Source: Berberis thunbergii (taxonomy: Eukaryota; Streptophyta; Magnoliopsida; Ranunculales; Berberidaceae). Taken from it: DNA of 64,000 bases. Positions 23,530-35,864 of this stretch are shown piece by piece. The number at the start of each line of letters is the position of its first letter. Positions within the stretch are counted from its first letter, which is position 1. The stretch is taken from assembly GCA_003290165.1 (NCBI GenBank), contig QNQO01000797.1, positions 124,001 to 188,000 of the forward strand, read 5' to 3'. The notes under the pieces were generated by a model. That model was not told the DNA's origin, searched no databases, and worked only from the letters and a program-made list of their open reading frames with translations. Both the position numbers and the translations under genes were made by a program.

Positions 23530-23962
23530 TTTGATCGACCAAGGCTTTCATCTCCTCCCTAGTGAGTCTCCCTCACAGACGTAACACACCTCTCCCTCAC
23601 AAACGCAGCTCTCCCACCTCGACTCTCCTCTTGCCGTCACCTCGCCTAGCCTGATCTCTCTCACTCTTCTCTTGCCATCACCTCTCGTCTTACCGTCACC
23701 TGATCTCTCTCGTTCTTTGCTGCATCGCCTGAGCTCTCTCACTATCTGTCACTTCGTCGCTTCGCCTCCACTTCACTATGCCTCTGCTACTCACTACTCC
23801 TTCACTATTTCTTCTTCTTCATTTTGCACAAATTAGGGTTTCTGATTAAAAAATCTCTGTATACTTCCATCCCGGATTGAAGCTCTCTGTAAGTTGGATT
23901 CTGTGATTGCATTTCATTTTGTAGTTTGTTCAATAATTTATTGAGATGTTGATTTTTGGGTC
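23530..23962 (+). promoter_or_regulatory. CT-rich leader of a plus-strand transcription unit
   Basis: The segment is strongly C/T-rich (ctctccctcacaaacgc, ctctctcactcttctcttgc) and then reads attagggtttctgatt, which looks like a plant 5' untranslated exon. It is followed by a splice-like ctctgtaagttgg and T-rich intron-like DNA into which the RTE LINE inserted. It may be the promoter and leader of the CACTA unit. No TATA box is evident. Confidence 0.35.
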
Positions 23963-23994
23963 TCTTTAATTACTGACAATCATCATCATCATCA

Positions 23995-24345
23995 TCAAAG
24001 CCCATTCTCGAGATTTTCGGGGTCGGCTACATGGATTTTGGTCCTCCAAGCAATGCTATCTTCCCACAGTTCCTCACCTAATCCAAGCTCAATGATATCT
24101 TCATTCACCGTCTTCATCCAAGTTTTCAACGGTCGTCCCCTCCGTCTATACCCTCCATTAACTTGCCAATCTAAACATTTTCTAATTGGCGCCGTGCTTG
24201 GTCGCCTCCGCACATGACCAAACCAAGTTAAACGTCTTTCTCTAATTTTTTCCTCTATGGGCGCTACACCTAAGTATTTCCTAATTCTTTCATTTCTAAT
24301 TTTATCCTTACGAGTTTTACCACACATCCACCTTAACATACGCAT
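23995..24345 (-). pseudogene. RTE LINE C-terminal segment
   Basis: The reading MRMLRWMCGKTRKDKIR...LTWFGHVRRR continues the reverse transcriptase one frame over. This RLTWFGHV block is the conserved end of plant RTE proteins. It terminates next to the (GAT)n tail. Without the 1-bp shift the two frames would be one protein. Confidence 0.88.
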
Positions 24346-25892
24346 TTTGCTACTGCCATCCTATGCGTATGTTGTCCCGTAGTGGCCCAACATTCTGAAC
24401 CGTATAGCATGGCTGGTCGAACAATTGTCTTATAGCATTTCCCTTTTAGCCTTGCAGGCATCCTTCTATCGCATAATACTCCTGACGCCATTCGCCATTT
24501 CAACCAACCAGCTTTAATCCTGTGGTCCACATCTGCTCCAATAGCCCCATTCTTTTGAATTATAGACCCTAGATATCGAAAAGCCTCACACTCCGGGACC
24601 TCGACACCTTCGATCTCAATTGCATTACTTCTCCCTCTTGGTTCACACCCAAAGTTGCACACTAGATACTCCGTCTTCGAACTGCTAATTCTAAAACCTT
24701 TACTCTCTAAAGCCTCCTGCCACTTAACTAATTTCTGACCTAAACCTGCACTAGTCTCATCCATTAAGACAATATCATCTGCAAATAACATGCACCAAGG
24801 TACATCTTCTTGCAGATGTCTCGTCAACTCATCCATGACCAAAGCAAAGAGATATGGACTTAACGCCGACCCTTGATGTAGTCTTACTGTCACTGAAAAT
24901 TCACTAGACATCCCACCTACTGAGCGAACACTTGTTACAACCCCTTCATACATATCCTTAATGATATCGACATAACATTGAGACATTTTCTTCCTTTCAA
25001 GCACCCACCAAATTAACTCCCTGGGGACCCTATCATATGCTTTCTCCAGATCAATAAAAATCATATGCAAACTCTTACGTGCCTCTTGATATTTTTCTAC
25101 AGTTTGCCTAAGTAGGAAGATGGCCTCCGTAGTAGACCTACCTAGCATAAATCCAAATTGATTCTCCGAAATCGTGGTTAAACTCCTAAGTCTTTGTTCT
25201 ATAACCCTCTCCCAAAGTTTCATCTTATGACTCATAAGCTTTATCCCTCTATAGTTCGAGCAATTCTGGATATCCCCTTTGTTCTTATAAATTGGTACCA
25301 CAATGCTATGCCTCCATGAATCTGACATTTTTCTAGTTTCCAAAATCCTATTAAAGAGCGTAGTTAGCCATTGAATCCCAACTTCTCCCAGACATTTCCA
25401 TGCTTCAATTGGTATATCATCCGGTCCAACGGCCTTCCCTGTTTTCATTCTTTTTAAAGCTTCTCTCACTTCTGTGGCACTAACTCTGCGATGGAACACG
25501 CGATCTCTCCCTTCCTGTGAAGCATACCCCTCCAAGTTTAACTCCCCTACATGTGTTCCATTGAGTAGGTTCCAAAAGTAATCCTTCCATCTATCTAAAA
25601 TAGCTTTATCATGCATTAAGACTCTTCCATCCTCATGCTTAACACACTTAACATGACTCAAGTCCCTAGTTTTTAGTTCTCGAGCCTTCGCTATCTTGAA
25701 AATATCCTTCTCCCCTTCCTTCGTACCTAGCCTATTATAAAGAGCATCATACGCTCTCTTCTTAGCTTCCCCTACTGCTCTACTACCCAACTTCTTAGCC
25801 TTCTTATAAAGCTCATAAGACTCTAGGCACCTATCTTTTTGCCACGCCTTAAAGCATCTTTTCTTTTCCGCAATGGTTTGTTGCACATCCAC
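24333..25892 (-). pseudogene. RTE LINE reverse transcriptase
   Basis: The 519-codon frame is continuous and in phase with the endonuclease across a TAG at 25913-25911. Reverse transcriptase motifs in order are GKAVGPDDIPIEAWK, YRGIKLMSHKMKLWERVI, FIDLEKAYDRVPRELIW, HQGSALSPYLFALVMDEL and the catalytic FADDIVLMDE. The thumb region continues to AMLYGSECWATT. A 1-bp loss near 24343 shifts the frame just before the C-terminal segment. Confidence 0.93.
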
Positions 25893-26132
25893 GTTCCACC
25901 ACCATGTCTCCTAACCATAAAAACCTCCTCTTTTGGCCTGTCCTAACTCTTCCTTCACACATCTTCTTATTCGGTTTGCCAAATGTTCAAAAAGATCCGC
26001 GCTACTAGTCCTATCATTTGGTTCTAGATTCTCCCCACCCTCTGAAACTGACTGGCCACCCAAAATCCTCTTTCTAAATCTTTGGCACACATCTCCCTGT
26101 AAGGTCCACCACTTAATTCTCGGTCGAACCTG

Positions 26133-26888
26133 TTATATAGCTATACGACCCCTACTCTTAAGACAATAATCGAGAACTAATAGCCTATGTTGGGATGTCA
26201 GACACTCTCCTGGTATAACCTTACAATTTTTACACCTACCTAAATCGTGTCTCTTCACAAGAAAATAATCAATTTGACTTCTATTGCGGCCACTCGCAAA
26301 GGTCACCAAGTGATCTTCCCTCTTCTTATAAAAAGTATTTACGATCCCAAAATCCTGAGCTAAAGCAAAATCTAGAATAGAAATCCTCGCAGTGTTTCGA
26401 TCCCCAAAGCCTTGACCTCCATGTACCCTCTCATACCCAACTCTATCCTTACCGACATGGCCATTTAAATCCCCGCCTAGGAAAACCCTATCGGAAGAGG
26501 GAATTCCAAGAACTAACTCCTCTAAAGAGTCCCAAAAATCCTTCTTAGTCTCCTCGTCCAAACCCACTTGGGGTGCATACACACTAATAACATGCACTAT
26601 CTCTAGTTCTAAAACTAATTTAATACTTATGGTTCTATCCCCAAACCTCCTAACGTCGACTACTGCATCCTTAAAAACTTTATCTACCACTATTCCCACC
26701 CCGTTCCTAGTGCCATCTTTACCAGAATAGAAGAGTTTGAACCCTCCTCCAAAATCTTTAGCCTTAATCCCCTTCCATTTTTTCTCTTGAAGAGAAACTA
26801 TGTTTACTTTCCTCCTACGCAGGACATCCACTAATTCTATTGCCTTTCCTGTCAAGGTTCATATGTTCCAAGAGGCTAATCTAATCAT
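26133..26888 (-). pseudogene. RTE LINE endonuclease domain
   Basis: From an ATG at 26888 the reading is MIRLASWNI, a TGA at 26861-26859 (probably once a glycine codon), then LTGKAIELVDVLRRR. Endonuclease landmarks follow: SLQEKKWKG, ISVYAPQ, FLGGDLNGHVG, IDYFLVKR and the final SQHRLLVLD. This domain nicks target DNA to prime reverse transcription. A TAA at 26135-26133 separates it from the reverse transcriptase in the same frame. Confidence 0.9.
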
Positions 26889-27216
26889 TCTATCTCTAGC
26901 TCTAGCCTGGACTAGTTTCTTTACTCGCCCCGTCCAAAAAGGTGCGAGAACCCTTGCCTATTTAACACTACAGCCGGGCGCCGCTGCAGCGCGCCTTGCT
27001 CATTTGTCACTACACCCGAGCGTAGGTGCAGCGCGTCGCTTATAGCGGGGGACGCCCTATCCTTCTGCATTAATCTTTTTGAACCAATATCCATGAAAAG
27101 GGATGTGATGGGTTTTTTTACGGTTGACTATCACAAGCCTAACACCAACTCTCCTCCTTTATCTGGGCTTGGGACCGGCCGTTGCAACGGGCGGAGTTTC
27201 TTTAATTACTGACAAT

Positions 27217-27950
27217 GTTTTTGTATATTCAGCGTCTCTCCATCGGGGAAGAAATACCAAGATTCTCTCCAGCGGTTTTCGAGTCATCTAGAGGCAATTT
27301 TGAGGTACGAATCTTGAATTGATTTCTGTTCTAATGGTTTTTAGTATGAGATTGCTTTGTGAGATTGTTGGTTGTTTGGTTCCCATTTAGTTTGCTTTGT
27401 TCTAATGGGTTTTAGTATGTCATTTGTGATCCCATTTAATCTTCTATTCCCATTTAATTGGTGGTTGATTGGTGGTTGTTTGGTTGGTTTGTTCCCATTT
27501 AATCTTCTATTCTAATGGTTTTTAGTATGTCATTTGTGTTTGTTGAATTTGTGAAATTGGTGGTTGTTTGGTTCCCATCTAGTTTGCTTTGTTCTGATCT
27601 GTGATTATTTTCGTCCCTTCTATGTTTTTTGTTTAGCTGAACATCATTTTTTATGTTTTAGGTTTTTTGAGGTTTTTCGAAGTGACAGTGTTTATTTCCA
27701 CGAGAATAGAACAATTTTCAATAGTTAAAACTCCTTAGCTTGAGATCATTAATTATCTCCTGAAATGTTCACTTCTTCAAGACCTTTACAAGTCCTCAAC
27801 AAAATAACCTCAAGAAACTTGCATTTTGAGATCAACCACAGGGAATAACTTGTTAGTTCAACATAACTCAAATTAATACGCCTTACTTCTAGAAAATTTT
27901 GGAACCTCGAAAGAAATCAAAGGCTGATAACCTGGTCAAGCACTTGAGTT
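27217..27950 (+). other. T-rich intron-like segment with short repeats
   Basis: No coding frame. Phrases such as ttctaatggtttttagtatg, ggttgtttggttcccatttag and cccatttaatcttctattc repeat two to four times between 27320 and 27590, like a degenerate minisatellite. Splice-like tgaggtacg near 27303 suggests a leader intron of the plus-strand unit. Confidence 0.35.
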
Positions 27951-28480
27951 CTTCCTCTTCATACCAAGTACGTACTTGGCAATTTCAGCACTACCTTATC
28001 ATTTTTAGGAAGGTTAGAGAAATCAAGACATGATTCATGAAGGTTTTCAGTGATAAAAACATTCATCTGGGCTTCTTCATAATAACAAACTATAAACTTG
28101 GCCACAAAATCCAAATTCCTGCTCAGTTGGGGCACATTGATCAAAGAAGGTTTTTGATAATTCAATAGCTTTTACAAAATTCACAGTGAAATAAAGAGTA
28201 TAACACAAAGAAGCATCACCTAACACTCTAATATTTACCTTGTCAAAAATCCTTAAAAAAACTTCTACATTCATTCCGACGAAAACAAACCAAAATGTAT
28301 GCATTTGAAGAAAAAATGTTACTTTTCTGGATGGTGTAGGAAGAAGAAGGATGTTGTAGCAGAAGAGACTTTGGGAGTGGTGATATGGAAACTCCAAATG
28401 AATGATTGAGAACAGACTGGATTAATGGATGGAATTGATTAGTTAAGGTTTAGAAGTGAAGATGATATGACAAGAAGAGG
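27951..28480 (-). other. Possible captured promoter and exon, unrecognised
   Basis: On the minus strand a TATA-like TCTATAAACAAACC lies at about 28485-28495 and is followed by a leader-like stretch. Open readings follow, for example MNVEVFLRIFDKVNIRVLGD and, in another frame, LHESCLDFSNLPKNDKVVLK. I recognise no family. Like the MRS2 piece nearby it may be a captured gene fragment. Confidence 0.25.
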
Positions 28481-29247
28481 TTTGTTTATAGAGAAGGTGG
28501 TGGTGGTAGTTTGAGAGTAATACATTAAGTCTCATTTAGGCCCCTTTGTACCTTGTTTGTTGGAGAGTAGATACTGAGTATTTACTGCATGAAAAAATAT
28601 AGGTGATAGAATTGATTAGTAATTCACTATATTAGTAATTTGACTGTAGGCTTCATTCAAAAAGAATACAGGGGAGGTCCATGACATAGATTTATGGCAT
28701 TGAAGAGGAGATATTTCTCTCCATTTAAAAGTGACCAAAATGCAATGCAAAATACCCCCGTCAAATGAGCTCATTTGAGGTTGTAGTTCAGTCAAAACCC
28801 GAACGGGGTTGCCCATGAAAGGTAACAATTACTATCCATTTATTCTTGAGTGAGGCTAGGGAATCATGTTCTGCAACCAGGATGATGTGGCATAATCACA
28901 AAAGGTTTTTATAGCCTCGAGATACATATAAACACTTTGAAGTTTTCATCATTCTTTCAAGATCTCGCCACATCACCTTGGTTGCAAAACCTGGTTTCCT
29001 AGTATTTTCGTTTATTCTTTCTCAAAAAATACATGAAAATTGAAACAATACAAGCACCTGAAAGAGTGACTGCGAATAACCCAAATTACTGATATTAGAA
29101 GTTACAAGTCTCAACTCTAAAAATCCATATAGAAAGGGGAAAAAAAAATCCATGTAGAGCATTTTGTGCACTAAAGTAACTGTTCATTTGGTGTATGAGA
29201 TTATCAAACGAGTGAAGAAAAGCTGGCTGAAACTTCACAAAGCAATG

Positions 29248-29530
29248 TCACCCTAAAAGTCCTCCTTTCTTACCAGCATGAATGGCTATAATATACAGTG
29301 CCAGACAACCTCCAACAGTACCAGAAGTGACCGTCCAGAATTGTGAATAAGATGGAGAGTCGAAAATATTGATATGGATGTTCATACCAAAAATACAAGT
29401 AACGTCGATACCGGCATTGAGTAACAAATTTGCAGTACTAAGCAACACTCCCATCTCCAGAAGTTGATTTTGCTTGACATCAAGCATGATAGTGATGTAA
29501 TCCTCTGTGCTTTCCACGTACTCTCTCAAC
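29248..29530 (-). pseudogene. MRS2/MGT magnesium transporter C-terminal fragment
   Basis: The reading LREYVESTEDYITIMLDVKQ continues to GVLLSTANLLLNAGIDVTCI and the signature FGMNIHINIFD. It then crosses a second hydrophobic segment (GGCLALYIIAIHAG) and stops naturally after KKGGLLG. G-M-N between two membrane helices is the selectivity motif of CorA/MRS2 channels, which carry Mg2+ across organelle and plasma membranes. Only the last exon is present; the large N-terminal domain is missing. It runs opposite to the other captured pieces in this CACTA element. Confidence 0.85.
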
Positions 29531-30103
29531 TTTGTGAGCAAAAAGAGATTCAAAAAATTTGATTATAAGACAATATAGTGGCATTAAAAAGAAGAGATAA
29601 TATGATGGATGATGATTTTGCTTTAAAATATGAATCCATGGTGCAAGGAAATCATGTAGGAATTGGATCTATGTATATAACAACTCTATGCACAAATGTA
29701 CAGAATTAAACATCGTGAGAAATTTCAAACTTTTCAAGGACATCCTGACCATAAAGATCAACCCACAAGAAATTACATCAAACCACAAAATTAACCTCAT
29801 TGAATTCAATTACGAAATAAACTATTTGAACAATCTATATCTCCAATAAAGCACACAAATAGTGGATGCAGACGATTTCGAAGAGGATGATATTTACGTT
29901 ATGACATGTCACTATAACAACGTAACCACCTATATGGGGGGCAAAGTATCGAGTTAAGGTCCTAGAATTTCAGGAAAGATAAACTTGCTGACACAAAAAT
30001 TAGCACTTTGACATTTCAATGTGGTGTTCATGTGCAAGATTGTATGGTAATATAATGGATGGTTCATAAGTTTCGAATTTCAGGAACGTTTGTTTCTTAT
30101 GAA

Positions 30104-31940
30104 CAGTGTTTAAAAAAGTGATTTTGACTCGCGAGTCGCCCCAACTCGCTGAAAAATCGCCCCAGCTCGTACGAGTCATAGGGGTATATATGAGGCGTAC
30201 GAGTTATTTAGATGACTCGTATGATTTAAAATATTTGCAATCTGTTTGTTTATGATCTTGAGAATAATCTAACGACTTTGATTTGAGCACTAATTCATTG
30301 TGTTATTTGTTTCATTTAGAATCAGACAGAGAAGGAGAGGAGAGGAGCTGAAGGAGGAACCGAGGAAGTAGAAGAAGAAAAGAAGAAGAGGAGTGGAGGA
30401 GAGGATGATTGTGATTTTTGACAAAGGAGGAGGGCGATTTAGGCGAAGAAGGAGGAGGATGGTGGTGCCGTGGTAGTACTTTGATTTACAGCAACTTCAT
30501 AGTGAGGAAGACTTGACTCTCGACTGCTCGATCGACATCGAAATCGAACTAATGTAAGTCCTCCTTCTTTCCTTCCTTGAGTTCCTTCCTTCTGCTCTTC
30601 TTCCTTCCTTTTTCTAGCTTCTTCCTTCCTTCTCCGGTTTCTTCCTTCCTTCTTTTGTTCATTTGTTCTACTTTACACTTCTACTTCTGTTGTTCTACAC
30701 TTGCCAAGGAAGAACAAGGGTCACTGTATGGAAGTCCGGCCACAAGGGTCAGGATAGAGTTGTGAGCCATTCCACCACTTGTTGAATACTCACTGCCCAA
30801 AAGAGAGAAATGGAGAAGAAGGAGATCGAATGGGTTTATCTAATTAAGATGTAATAATCTTAATGATCTGAAATCTGATTTAATCCCTTGCTTCTGTAAT
30901 CCCTCTTCTGTTGTTCTACATTTATGAACATTTTTTGAACTCTGCGTTTGAATATTACGATGTAATAACTGCTTTTGATATTAAGATGTAATCACAGATT
31001 CACAGTAATCACAGATTCACAGTAATCTAATCACTAATCACTGCTTTTGAACTCTGCTTATGAACATTTTTTTAAGCTAATATAATGTGATTCATGATCA
31101 TTAGATTAGATTAGACAAGTGCATACATACGACTTTATTTTTGGTTGAAATCTGTATTTTTTTTTTATACTTACAAATTTTGTTTATATATTTTAATCTT
31201 TGTAGATGAGACCGCGGAAGAGTAGCGCTGGTGGTGACGACCTGTGTTGGGTGCATGGCAAGAAGATAGCGGGTCCAAACAATGCTACTTACGTAAAATG
31301 CAATTATTGTAGTCAAACCGTCAGTGGGGGAATAAATAGATTGAAGCATCATCTAGAGAAGACACATAAGGACTCAAAACCTTGTCCTGAGGTACCAGAT
31401 GATATCTATATGGAACTGAAGGAGTTCCTTATATATGGATCACAATGTCAGGGAAACATATTGTGTACTATGTTATTCAAATCAATTAAACTGTTTACAT
31501 TGTTTTCAATCATATAACAAGTGTGTACATCGTACATTACATCTTAATGCAACTTATTTGATTCATCCAGAAGGTGTTGAGGACTTGAGGAGGATTTGTT
31601 TGGCACTTTGGCTGCTTGGTAGCTGATGTTGTGGCTGGCTGTAGGATCAAGTAAGGTAACTTCATACTTTAAAGTTCAGTCTCCAATTCTTCTTCACTGC
31701 AAATTGCAACAAATATTCAGATTTCAGGTATGCATATTGCAAAAGATAATACATTCACAAAACAAACTCATGTTATTTCTTGATTTGATTGATGATTGCT
31801 TCTTTTGTTTTTTTTTTTTGTAACTTTTTACTATTTTTTTATCACTTTCTATGAAAAAATTCTTCGCTTCGCTTCGAGGCAACACTTCGCTTCGAAAACA
31901 GCTTGACCACTTCGCCTCGAAAATCATTTTTTAAACATTC
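30104..31940 (+). mobile_element. hAT transposon remnant with 8-bp target duplication
   Basis: The 8-bp CTTATGAA at 30096-30103 and 31941-31948 flanks a 1.84-kb block. The ends are inverted repeats: CAGTGTTTAAAAAAGTGATT on the left and GAATGTTTAAAAAATGATT on the right. A BED-type zinc finger exon lies at 31206. The rest of a hAT transposase (DUF659 and dimerisation domain) is absent, so this is an internally deleted copy. Subterminal DNA is rich in repeated actcg/ttcgcttcg motifs. Confidence 0.88.
31206..31430 (+). pseudogene. BED zinc finger of hAT transposase
   Basis: The frame starts right after an acceptor-like tttgtag with MRPRKSSAGGDD and holds WVHGKKIAGPNNATYVKCNY then CSQTVSGGINRLKHHLEKTH. 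The C-x2-C plus H-x4-H arrangement and the SGGI-RLK-H spacing match BED fingers of plant hAT transposases, which bind element ends. After DDIYMELKEFL the similarity stops; the rest of the protein is deleted. Confidence 0.85.
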
Positions 31941-32959
31941 CTTATGAATGTAGAGATTTTCCTTTTTTTTTTATGAATGTGTGAGGAAAACCACCTCTGG
32001 TATAGGAATCAATCTTCACCAATAGTAAGGCCTCGCATCTTTATGGATATGTAAACTACCATAGAGCACAATAGAGTCTACACATGGATATCCATCATAT
32101 GACTTCAAAACTGGCACAAAATCTTGGTCAACAACAGGTAAAACAGAAGGGATCCATCCGAATGCATTGCTGTGGTATTCAAACGAAATGGAAAAGGTGT
32201 CTGAGTGCCATGTACCACCTGATTATGTGACATTTTCGTAAATGAATCAAGAACATCGCCCAACCTCATTTCTCCTATAAATAGTGATGGAATAACACGA
32301 GGTGCTTTCAATTCTCAGGCTGCTTAATTTCTGATTCTTCTAACTAGTTAGCATCTTCTTCTCTCACTATCTCCCCATGCCGCCTCTCTCCCTGTTCTGT
32401 ATTACAGATGCAAATCATCCTTGGCTGAACTTGATCTGAAGGACCCTATTACTTCTTCCCACCACATCCAATACTCACAGTGACCCCTGCCACTCACTAC
32501 CCTTACAGGGTTCCATCAAGATAGTTCCAGGAATCCACTTCCACTATTCATATCAAATAACACTCATCTGAAGCTTGTTAGATATGGAGACATGGGTATT
32601 TAGATGAATCAACGCAAAGCCCATACAAACAAGAATGTTTCAAAACTCATTCTCATAAATTGTCATGGTAGGAATCAAGAATAATAAACATTGAGAGGGA
32701 TGTATGACATACAGTTGATAACATGTTAGAGGTTCCCTCTGTCTGTACAAAATAAGCTTCTAAAAGCATTTCCAGCTCTCTATTCTTCACCTTGTCAAAT
32801 TGATAAAATATTTGGTTTTTGCTTATTCAGTTGTATCGTGACCTACAACATTCAAAATTGAGTTTTTCTAGCCAGCTTGGGAAATCGTCTGGGAGGCAAA
32901 AATAAAATTTTGCCCCTCCTTTTTGCTTCATTTTCTTGGTTGATGTAGTTATAGTTTTT
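31941..32959. other. Non-coding stretch inside first CACTA element
   Basis: About 1 kb without a recognisable exon. It holds T-rich and balanced segments; a reading near 32170-32300 on the minus strand is short and unrecognised. It lies between the hAT insertion and the triplicated-domain gene. Confidence 0.4.
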
Positions 32960-34370
32960 AGGTTACTATCATGTGGCCAAGATGCAAGAACAACAAACTA
33001 TCATGCACGACAAGATCCAACATTTGGAGAAATTGGTGAACACATTATTGAAAAACAAGGCAAGTTTGATATATGTTGTGATCAAGTAAAAATCTAGCTT
33101 AGTCATTGAATTTTTTATTAACTATTTGCTGTGTTGTTAGATTGAGCAAAGTGGAGAAGAGAAAAAACATTTGCAGTGGTACGACAATTAGTTTCAATAT
33201 TGTGACATTACTCTTCAATTTATACTCGCTTCAATTGTAATGTTTGTATTGATTAATTGCAGAGTGTCAACACTAAGTCAGTAGAGAAATGCCAGTTGTT
33301 AGATTGGAGTGGAATAAAGGAAATCGTTGCTGAAGGACATTTGATATCAAGGGATCCTAATGCTCTTGTCAATAAAATTCCTATGGGTCCTAATGCAATC
33401 AAAGTCTGTGTTGATATCCCAACTAAACCAGCTGCTTTCCTATGGAGGCCTGCATCTAGTATGACTTGTATAGAACAAGCTCAAGGTAAATCAATAACAT
33501 GGCCTGTCGAGAGAGTTATTTTGCAACTTGATCAAGATTCTGTTCAACAAGATAATATTGACACGCCTTTGGTAAGATAATTATTCATTGCTTTGGTATT
33601 TATATCATGTATTTGTGTAACTTAAATAGTTGTATTTTTGTGTATATGATTCCCGTTTCTTATGCATTCTTTCTTGATAGAGCAAGTACAACAATTCAAC
33701 GAATAAGTGCACATTGTTTGATTGGAGTGGAAAAGATGAAATAGTGGTGGAAGGACGTTGGTATTCGAGTGATCCAAAAGCGTTGATCAATGATATTCCT
33801 CTTAGATCTAATGCCATGATTGTTTGGGTAGTTCACAAAATCATGAAGCATTTTTATGGAGGCCTACATCTAATATGCATTGAAGATGCCGTTGGTTCTA
33901 CGATAGCATGGCAGGCTAACAAAGTTTTTTTGGAAAACGTACCTGAAAATTAGGAAGTCGAAAATGCATCATATCATTTGGTAAGTTAAATGTGATTGGC
34001 ATACACTAATGCATAATGAGAGTAACTATATATATCTTCATGAATCTATTAGTAAAGTGATTCCTCAGTATAATGTATATTTTGTTGTTTGACTTGTTGT
34101 TAGAGTGTGAACAACGGCTCAAAGAAAAACTGCAAGTTGTTGGATGTTAGTGGTTCGGGACAAGTAGTTGTTGAAGGACGTTGGTCTTCAAGTGATCCAA
34201 ATCAGGTTGTTCATCACATTCCCTTGGGTCCTAATGCTATTAGAGTTTGGGTAGATGGTCCAAAAGTTCCTACTGCATCTCTTTGGAGGCCTACATCTGA
34301 GCTGGAATTTATTGAAGATGCCATTGGTACTACAGTAGCATGGCCAGTAGACAAAGTTGTTATGATTTAG
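32960..34370 (+). pseudogene. CACTA-associated protein with three DUF8039-like repeats
   Basis: An exon at about 32962-33058 encodes a short coiled coil (QEQQTIMHDKIQHLEKLVNT). Three further exons (33263-33571, 33680-33980, 34104-34370), each after a clean ag and phase-compatible, encode copies of one domain of about 80 residues. Its pattern is C-LLDWSG, VVEGRW-SSDP, IPLGPNAI-VWVD, LWRPTS and EDAIGTTVAWP. I remember this as DUF8039, common in plant En/Spm-type proteins; the function is unknown. Copy 2 has a local frame slip and a TAG at 33951-33953; copy 3 ends with TAG. Confidence 0.7.
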
Positions 34371-35717
34371 AGCTTCAGTAAGCATTGATCGAGACTTGTA
34401 ATATATATTTGCATGCTTGAATGAATATCTCTCTTGGTCTTGAATTCTTGAATATATGCTTGAACTACTACCAATTTTGTAGATCGACTTGTATTCATGG
34501 ATATGTACGTATGTTATAGGAATGTTAATGCTGTAATGTTACTATGTAATGTTGTTGCCGTTGTTGTTAATGTTGCACATGTAATGTTGTTGCATAATGT
34601 TGTAATGCTACAGTTGTGTAATGCTGTAATGCTGTAGAATACTGCTTCACTACTTTAGATGTCAATTGAATTTTCATTTTGGGAGTTGTATTCATCTAAA
34701 TAGGCATTTAGGGAGTTTTGAGAGATAAATACGAGGAGATTGTTTGGAATAATATGAGGAGATTTCTCCAAAATGTTTAGCGTGTTTTATTAAGCGCTTA
34801 ACTTCAAAGGATGATGAGAGAGACAAATTCCAAAAGGAAATCAGGACACCATCTGAAGATTGGAGACTGAAAAAACAGCAGTTCGATTCACATTTCCACT
34901 TTTGCTATTGAGATTTTTTTTACCTTTTAAGTGCATTTGGTTATTTTGCCACTGATTAGTCCCTGTTGTTCAAGTACTTACCATTCAGTATGCTTGCATG
35001 GATACCATGTCTGTGCCATTGGAGAGAAATACCTCCAGCATTAATCAGGAGCAGGAATCCAAATAACTAAGGATATCACTACCACATGGAGTTGAACAAT
35101 GTACGATGAGGATTCCTAATGACAAGGTAACCACATGTAAAGTTAATTTTTACATGAAAAAATGATTGCAGTCATATTCGTAGTTTGAACTATTTAGGCA
35201 TTACCAGTTTGAGTTTTCTTGCTTCTGTGCTGTTCAATTCCACATATAATAGATCTGTTACTTTGAATGTTGTGAACTACAATATTCTTAGGTCCAGATT
35301 TTAGCTCTCTTTGCACCTCTTCTATCATTTGATACTTGATCTGTGAGGCGCTTCACTTGATCCTTTTATACAGAAGACGCTACCAGGTATGGCTGAACAT
35401 AGTCACAATAGATTTTTCAAGATAAGTTTTAAACTGAATATTATTTTATTTTGTGATGTAGGAGTGTGTCCTCCGATGTTCCTAGTGACCTCGTTATACA
35501 AAACAACAACACTAAATATCTTATTCATAAGGTAAATTTCATATTTACTTACTACATTTCCTTTAAGGCTTGTTCGTTTGCTTCATACGTACTACTTAAA
35601 ACATCTAAATGAAACTCATTCCAAAATAAATCCTATTTCCTATTATCGAATTGTTCAATGTTTCACTTGTATGGTGTTCTTTGTTTTCTTTCTCTGTCGG
35701 AAACTCATTTTCCTTTT
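34371..35717 (+). other. Intron-like and unrecognised exon sequence
   Basis: The stretch contains short exon-like blocks ending in gtaa donors (for example before 35128 and 35532), with readings such as SVSSDVPSDLVIQNNNTKYL. They may continue the preceding gene or belong to another captured piece. A run of atgttgttgc-like repeats lies at 34540-34640. Confidence 0.3.
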
Positions 35718-35864
35718 TTAATGTCGCAAAATGTATATGCACCTGCAATAAGGAACGAGCGCCTCCCACTGAGAACAGTAGTACAAGTCCTGTATTTTGA
35801 TCAAGAGAGACGAGCCAAGACAACAAGTCATAAAGTTCCCGCACTTAATGAAAACCATACTTGA
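35718..35864 (+). pseudogene. NPH3/RPT2-family fragment
   Basis: The reading holds RNERLPLRTVVQVLYFDQER. This matches the most conserved motif of the plant NPH3 domain (NERLPLR-VVQVLFFEQ), found in BTB-NPH3 adaptors that join Cullin3 ligases in phototropism and auxin signalling. Only about 40 residues are present. The reading runs into a stop after NENHT, while a neighbouring frame stays open to 36037. It is one of four sense-strand host fragments in this CACTA element. Confidence 0.8.

Larger units (their letters stand above)
23981..27198 (-). mobile_element. RTE-clade LINE, nearly full length
   Basis: An 18-bp target duplication TCTTTAATTACTGACAAT flanks it at 23963-23980 and 27199-27216. 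The element is read on the minus strand. Its 3' end is a (GAT)n tail, seen as catcatcatc at 23981, as in RTE elements, which use short repeats in place of poly(A). One long reading encodes an apurinic-type endonuclease, reverse transcriptase and the typical C-terminal segment. Only three stops and one 1-bp frameshift break it, so it is a young copy. The GC-rich region 26900-27180 is its 5' part. Confidence 0.93.
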
